DNA from: Pseudofrankia coriaricola
GTDB taxonomy: Bacteria > Actinomycetota > Actinomycetes > Frankiales > Frankiaceae
NCBI RefSeq assembly: GCF_001854805.1
Contig: NZ_MBLO01000069.1
Span: 43,458-107,457, forward strand
DNA: 64,000 bases
Direction: 5' to 3'
Shown: piece by piece, positions 60,375-64,000 of the stretch
How positions within the stretch are numbered: position 1 is the first letter of the stretch
How the letters are laid out: each line of letters starts with the position of its first letter
The notes under the pieces: generated by a model
Database searches by the model: none
The model's input: only the letters and a program-made list of their open reading frames with translations
What the model was told of the DNA's origin: nothing
Translations under genes and position numbers: made by a program

Positions 60375-61370
60375 CTATTCGCCGGCCGGGATCTCGTAGA
60401 ACTGGGTTGCCCAGCGGCGGTAGGCCATGTAGGGCTTGGCGTCCTGGATGGCCAGGGTGGGGTGCTCGATGTAGTCCTGGTAGCGCCAGATCTCGAGGTC
60501 GTCGTCGAGGGTGGAGAGGAATTCCTTCTCGAGGCGTTCGAGGACGTCGGGCGGCGGGGCGTCGGACTCGTCGCCGGGGATCCGGGGCCACCAGATCGAG
60601 TAGAACATGTCCGAGCAGCCGTCCTCGACCGGTGTGGTCGCGAAGATGAGGCGGTAGTTGTCCGCGCCGGCGAACGCGCTGATCGCGCCGCCGAGGCCGA
60701 ACAGGTAGCTGTGGATCCGCAGCGCCATCACGTCCGGGTCGTCGCTGCGCCTGTCGGGCCAGCCGGTCTCGAACAGCCATCCGTTGTCGTCGGACTCCCA
60801 GTTGAGCAGGACCGGGGTGACGGTGGCGTGGTGGACGTACTGGAAGTGCATGCTGTCGGCCGCGTTCTCGCCCGGGATCTGCGGGTGTACCGGCTCGCGC
60901 TCCACTTTGCGGGACAGGGCCGGGTAGGGCGGGTAGTAGGCGGCGGGGTCGGTCTCGAACTGCGGGAACACCGTGAAGATGTCGGGCATCTCCCAGCGGG
61001 GCGCCTGGCCGTTGGGCTGGTGCCAGATGAACACGCAGCCGTACTGCTCCCGCACGGGCCACACCCGCAGCTGGGCGGCGCGGTTGGGCCGGTCCTGGTA
61101 GGGGATGTAGCGGTTCCGGCCGTCCGGCCCCCAGCCCCAGCCGTGGAACGGGCACTCGATGCAGTCGCCGTTGACCTTGCCACCGTGGCCGAGGTGCGCG
61201 CCGAGGTGTCGGCAGTGTGCCTGCAGGACATGCAGCCCGCCGTTGTCGTCCCGGTAGGCGACCAGGTCCTCACCGAGGTACCGCAGCGGGCGGCCTTGGC
61301 CGGTGGGGAACTCGGCCGACCAGCCGACCATGAACCAGCCGGTTGGCTTCCAGGTGAACGGAACCTTCAT
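60375..61370 (-). CDS. Rieske non-haem iron oxygenase, KshA-like
   Basis: A 331-residue Rieske oxygenase alpha subunit. The [2Fe-2S] ligands are CRHLGAHLGH (C-x-H) and CIECPFHGWGW (C-x2-H, about residues 52-73). The mononuclear iron site is ENAADSMHFQYVHH (D/E-x-x-D-x2-H-x4-H). It is shorter than the 3-ketosteroid 9-alpha-hydroxylase KshA (about 380 residues) but of that family; it would need a separate reductase, none of which is seen here. ATG 61370 follows GAGGGACG. It is divergent from the fused acyl-CoA dehydrogenase with AT-rich sites between. Confidence 0.9.
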   Translation of the reverse strand: MKVPFTWKPTGWFMVGWSAEFPTGQGRPLRYLGEDLVAYRDDNGGLHVLQAHCRHLGAHLGHGGKVNGDCIECPFHGWGWGPDGRNRYIPYQDRPNRAAQLRVWPVREQYGCVFIWHQPNGQAPRWEMPDIFTVFPQFETDPAAYYPPYPALSRKVEREPVHPQIPGENAADSMHFQYVHHATVTPVLLNWESDDNGWLFETGWPDRRSDDPDVMALRIHSYLFGLGGAISAFAGADNYRLIFATTPVEDGCSDMFYSIWWPRIPGDESDAPPPDVLERLEKEFLSTLDDDLEIWRYQDYIEHPTLAIQDAKPYMAYRRWATQFYEIPAGE

Positions 61371-61390
61371 CTGACGTCCCTCGCTAAAAG

Positions 61391-61408
61391 CTCTAGATTT
61401 ATCTAGCG
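61391..61408. promoter_or_regulatory. Palindromic operator upstream of Rieske gene
   Basis: CTAGATTTATCTAG (61393-61406) is a perfect 6-bp inverted repeat with a 2-nt spacer; it lies 23-36 nt upstream of the Rieske ATG and contains the ATCTA half-site. Confidence 0.55.
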
Positions 61409-61536
61409 CCAGGTCGAAGCGGCAAGGGTGGTGCGCGGCCGCGGCCGGTGGCCGTCGCGCGGCCTGGGTGGGTCCCGTGCGCCGGGGCCAGTGCGCGGGC
61501 CGCTTGGGCGGGCCTCGATGGACGAGGCGCCGACCC

Positions 61537-61556
61537 GAATAATATATACATATCAA
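61537..61556. promoter_or_regulatory. AT-rich operator/promoter site
   Basis: GAATAATATATACATATCAA; on the minus strand TTGATATGTATATATTA, resembling GATCTATATGTATC at 28321. It lies 68-87 nt upstream of ATG 61624. Confidence 0.4.
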
Positions 61557-61623
61557 CGGACGGTGTCGGGCCAGACGGCCCCGCCGTCCCAGCCGAATGG
61601 CGGCCGACCCTCGGGAGACGCGG

Positions 61624-63963
61624 ATGGACCTGTCGCTGGACGAGGCGTCGCGGGCGGCGCGGGAGCTGGTCCTGGCGGTGCTCGCCCGGCGTCCAGGGCT
61701 GGCGGCGGCGCGGGCTGCCGAACCGCTCGGGCACGACCCGGGGCTGTGGGCCGAGCTGTGCGCGGCCGGGCTGCCGGGGCTCGCGGTCGCCGAGGAGCAC
61801 GGCGGCGGCGGTACCGGCCTGCACGCGCCGGCCGTCGCGGCCGTGGAGCTCGGCCGGGTGCTCGCGCCGGTGCCGTTCGCGGAGCACGTCGCGGCCGCGC
61901 GGCTGCTCGCGACGGCCGCGCCGGAGCATCCCGACCTGCCCGCCGTCGTCGCCGGCGAGCTGGTCGCGACACTGGCGACGCGGGTGCGCGCGGGCGTCGG
62001 CGTGGCGGTGCCAGCGGGGGCGGTCGCCGGCCTGGTCCTGGCCGTCGTCGACGGGCGACTGGTCGCGGCGCGTTCCACTCCTCCCGGCGTCGCCGTCGCC
62101 AATCAGGCCGACCTGCCCATCGCCGACCGCGACCTGCGCGGCGCGATGGTGCTCGGCGGCGGTCCGGCGGTGGTCGCGTTCGAACGGGCACGCTCGGAGT
62201 GGCTGGTCCTGATGGCCGGATGGCTGGCCGGGCTCGCCGACGGCGCGCTGGAGCTGGCGACCCGGTGGGTGAAGGAGCGCGTCCAGTTCGGCGTGCCGAT
62301 CGGCTCGTTCCAGGGAGTGCAGCACGGCCTCGCGGACCTGCCGGGACTGGTCGACGCCGCGGCGCTGCTGGCGCGGGAGGCGGCCTGGAGCCTGGACACC
62401 GGGCGGCGGTCGGAGACCGGCGCCGACGGCGGCCAGCTCGCCGGGATGGCCGCCTTGATGGCCACCGACGCCGCCCGGCACGCCGCCGACCGCGCCGTTC
62501 AGTACCACGGCGGCCTCGGGGTCGCCGTCGAACACGACGCGCAGCTGTTCTTCCGCCGCGCCCGCGCCTACCCGGTGCTAGCCGGCGCCCCCCTCGCCCT
62601 CGCGCGCGAGCTGGGCCGCGCCCTCGTCGACAGCTCCGTCGCCGACGCCGCCCCCGCGTCGTCGGCCGGCACGCCGGCCCAGCCCGGTGCCGACGGCGTC
62701 GGCGGGACGGACTTCGCCCACAGCCCGTCGGTCGCCGCGTTCGCCGCCGAGGTCCGGGCCTTCGTCCGGTCCTGGCTGACCGACGAGGTTCGCCGCGAGG
62801 CACGCCGGACCGGCACCGTGCACGTCCCCGCGCTGCACCAGGCCCTGGCCGAACGCGGCTGGCTTGCCGCCTCGGCACCGGGCGGGCGCGCCGCCAGGGA
62901 TCCCTACGAACTGGGCGCGCTCTTCCGCGAACTGGAGCTCGCCGACGCTCCGTACCACGGCATCGGCACCACCATGATCGTCGCCGGGGTGCTCGACCAG
63001 ATCGGCGGCCCGGCGCTGCGGGCCGACGTGCTGCCCCGGCTGCTGACCGGCGAGGCCACCGCGGTCCTCGGCTACTCCGAGCCGGGCTCCGGTTCCGACG
63101 TCGCCGCCGCGCGTACCCGGGCCACCCCCGTGGACGACGCGCGCACCGCCTGGCGGATCAACGGCCAGAAGATGTGGACCACCCTCGCGCACACCGCGGC
63201 CCACTGCCTGCTGCTGACCCGCACGAACCCCGACGTCCCCAAGCACCGCGGCCTGACGATGTTCCTCGTCCCGATGGACGCCCCGGGCATCACGATCCAG
63301 CCGATCCACACGATCGCCGACGAGCGGACCAACGTCGTCTTCTACGACGACGTGATCGTCCCGGACTCCTGCCGGGTCGGCGACGTGGACGAGGGCTGGC
63401 GGGTCATGGCCATCGGGCTGAGCCTGGAACGCGGCGTCATGGGCAGCACCGCGATGCTCGAACCACTGCTCGCCGACGTGACGGCCTGGGCCCGCGTCCC
63501 CGGGCCGGCCGGCAGCTGGCCAGGCGGGGGGCGACCGGCCGACGACCCGGCCGTGCTGACCGCGATCGCGCACGCCCGCGTCGACGCCGAGGCCGCCTTC
63601 CTGCTCACCCAGCGCACCGCCTGGCTGAACGTCTCCGGGCAGTCCCCCGCGGTCGCGGGCACGATCGCGAAGCTGTTCGCGTCCACCGCCTACCAGCGTG
63701 CCAGCCGTGAGCTCCAGGATGCCGTGGGCCTTGGTGGCATCCTGCGCGCGCCCTCCGGCGAAGGCACCGTCCCAGCGGCCGCCGGCGGCGAGATCGAGCG
63801 AGCCGCCCGCCACTCCTGCGTCGTCACCATCCAGGGCGGCACCACCGAGATCGCCCGCAACCTTGTCGCCGAACAGCGCCTCGGCCTCCCGAAGACCCGC
63901 CAGGGTACCCGTCGCCAGCCTGACGGGGGTGGTGAGACCGCCGCCCGGCCAGCTCAGACTTGA
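61624..63963 (+). CDS. Single-chain double acyl-CoA dehydrogenase (FadE34-like)
   Basis: A 779-residue protein with two acyl-CoA dehydrogenase modules. Residues 1-about 345 are a beta-type module (LPGLAVAEEHGGGGTGLHAP, VKERVQFGVPIGSFQGVQHG, VQYHGGLGVAVEHDAQLF). A Pro/Ala/Ser linker follows (about 346-380), then an alpha-type module with GYSEPGSGSDVAAARTRAT, NGQKMWTTLAHTAAHCLLLT, NPDVPKHRGLTMFLVPM, IQPIHTIADERTNVVFYDDV and QGGTTEIARNLVAEQRLG. In M. tuberculosis FadE34 is such a fused form acting on a C5 side chain of cholesterol. It therefore probably dehydrogenates an early side-chain CoA ester. ATG 61624. Confidence 0.92.
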   Translation: MDLSLDEASRAARELVLAVLARRPGLAAARAAEPLGHDPGLWAELCAAGLPGLAVAEEHGGGGTGLHAPAVAAVELGRVLAPVPFAEHVAAARLLATAAPEHPDLPAVVAGELVATLATRVRAGVGVAVPAGAVAGLVLAVVDGRLVAARSTPPGVAVANQADLPIADRDLRGAMVLGGGPAVVAFERARSEWLVLMAGWLAGLADGALELATRWVKERVQFGVPIGSFQGVQHGLADLPGLVDAAALLAREAAWSLDTGRRSETGADGGQLAGMAALMATDAARHAADRAVQYHGGLGVAVEHDAQLFFRRARAYPVLAGAPLALARELGRALVDSSVADAAPASSAGTPAQPGADGVGGTDFAHSPSVAAFAAEVRAFVRSWLTDEVRREARRTGTVHVPALHQALAERGWLAASAPGGRAARDPYELGALFRELELADAPYHGIGTTMIVAGVLDQIGGPALRADVLPRLLTGEATAVLGYSEPGSGSDVAAARTRATPVDDARTAWRINGQKMWTTLAHTAAHCLLLTRTNPDVPKHRGLTMFLVPMDAPGITIQPIHTIADERTNVVFYDDVIVPDSCRVGDVDEGWRVMAIGLSLERGVMGSTAMLEPLLADVTAWARVPGPAGSWPGGGRPADDPAVLTAIAHARVDAEAAFLLTQRTAWLNVSGQSPAVAGTIAKLFASTAYQRASRELQDAVGLGGILRAPSGEGTVPAAAGGEIERAARHSCVVTIQGGTTEIARNLVAEQRLGLPKTRQGTRRQPDGGGETAARPAQT

Positions 63964-63980
63964 CGCCTCCATCCGCCAGG

Positions 63981-64000
63981 TTAATCATCTATATATATAA
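63981..64000. promoter_or_regulatory. AT-rich operator/promoter site at window edge (ATCTATA family)
   Basis: TTAATCATCTATATATATAA contains CATCTATA and is very AT-rich. It probably controls a gene beyond the right edge. Confidence 0.45.

Noticed and set aside
61428..63710. 760-codon ORF overlapping the double acyl-CoA dehydrogenase in another frame
   Set aside because: Arg/Gly-rich frame shadow; the 61624 frame carries two complete acyl-CoA dehydrogenase modules.

Overview
The window is very GC-rich actinomycete DNA. It uses GTG starts freely, has many 4-nt stop/start overlaps, and carries actinobacterial families such as a mycofactocin-type short-chain dehydrogenase, paired acyl-CoA dehydrogenases, a DUF35/Ltp2-type aldolase and a RepSA-like replication protein. 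A Frankia-like soil or plant-associated actinomycete would fit, but that is inference from gene content. No rRNA, tRNA or CRISPR array was found.

Layout. (1) 1-3.7 kb: a membrane-anchored, proline-rich protein that runs off the left edge, an epimerase/dehydratase and a START-like protein. (2) 4.1-6.1 kb: an IS256-type element whose terminal inverted repeats enclose both the transposase and a translationally coupled shikimate-kinase-like P-loop gene. (3) 6.2-14.5 kb: a variable region of small orphan genes (membrane proteins, PH-like proteins, DUF1877, a HAD phosphatase, a VOC protein, a HEAT-repeat protein, a chimeric kinase stub). They are separated by degenerate ~100-150 bp repeats that all point the same way. 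(4) 14.9-16.5 kb: mobile-element debris, including an IS630 transposase tail, a very long hairpin and the C-terminus of a RepSA-like replication initiator with a coupled small gene. (5) 16.5-22 kb: mixed chromosomal genes, including a MarR/quinone-reductase divergent pair and a Panacea/Fic toxin-antitoxin pair. (6) 22-50.6 kb, and again 60.4-64 kb: a large catabolic region for a CoA-activated, probably steroid- or terpenoid-like carboxylic acid. (7) 50.6-60 kb: housekeeping or unrelated genes (M13 peptidase, PEP carboxylase, GDSL hydrolase, ABM monooxygenase) and a decayed Nudix/RNA-ligase junction.

How the genes may work together. Two acyl-CoA synthetases would activate acids. A split acyl-CoA dehydrogenase pair and a single-chain double acyl-CoA dehydrogenase would desaturate the side chain, an enoyl-CoA hydratase would hydrate it, and a DUF35-Ltp2 fusion would cleave it by retro-aldol reaction. 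An aldehyde dehydrogenase, several SDRs, a P450 and a KshA-like Rieske oxygenase would oxidise the product or the ring. Two metal-dependent amidohydrolases, a cupin, three DapB-fold dehydrogenases and a PanC-like ligase have no obvious place in known steroid pathways and are the most novel enzymology here. Several transcription units are preceded by AT-rich sites sharing an ATCTATA core, which suggests one regulon, with two TetR regulators inside the cluster.

All start sites and functions are from reading the sequence. No alignment or database search was possible.
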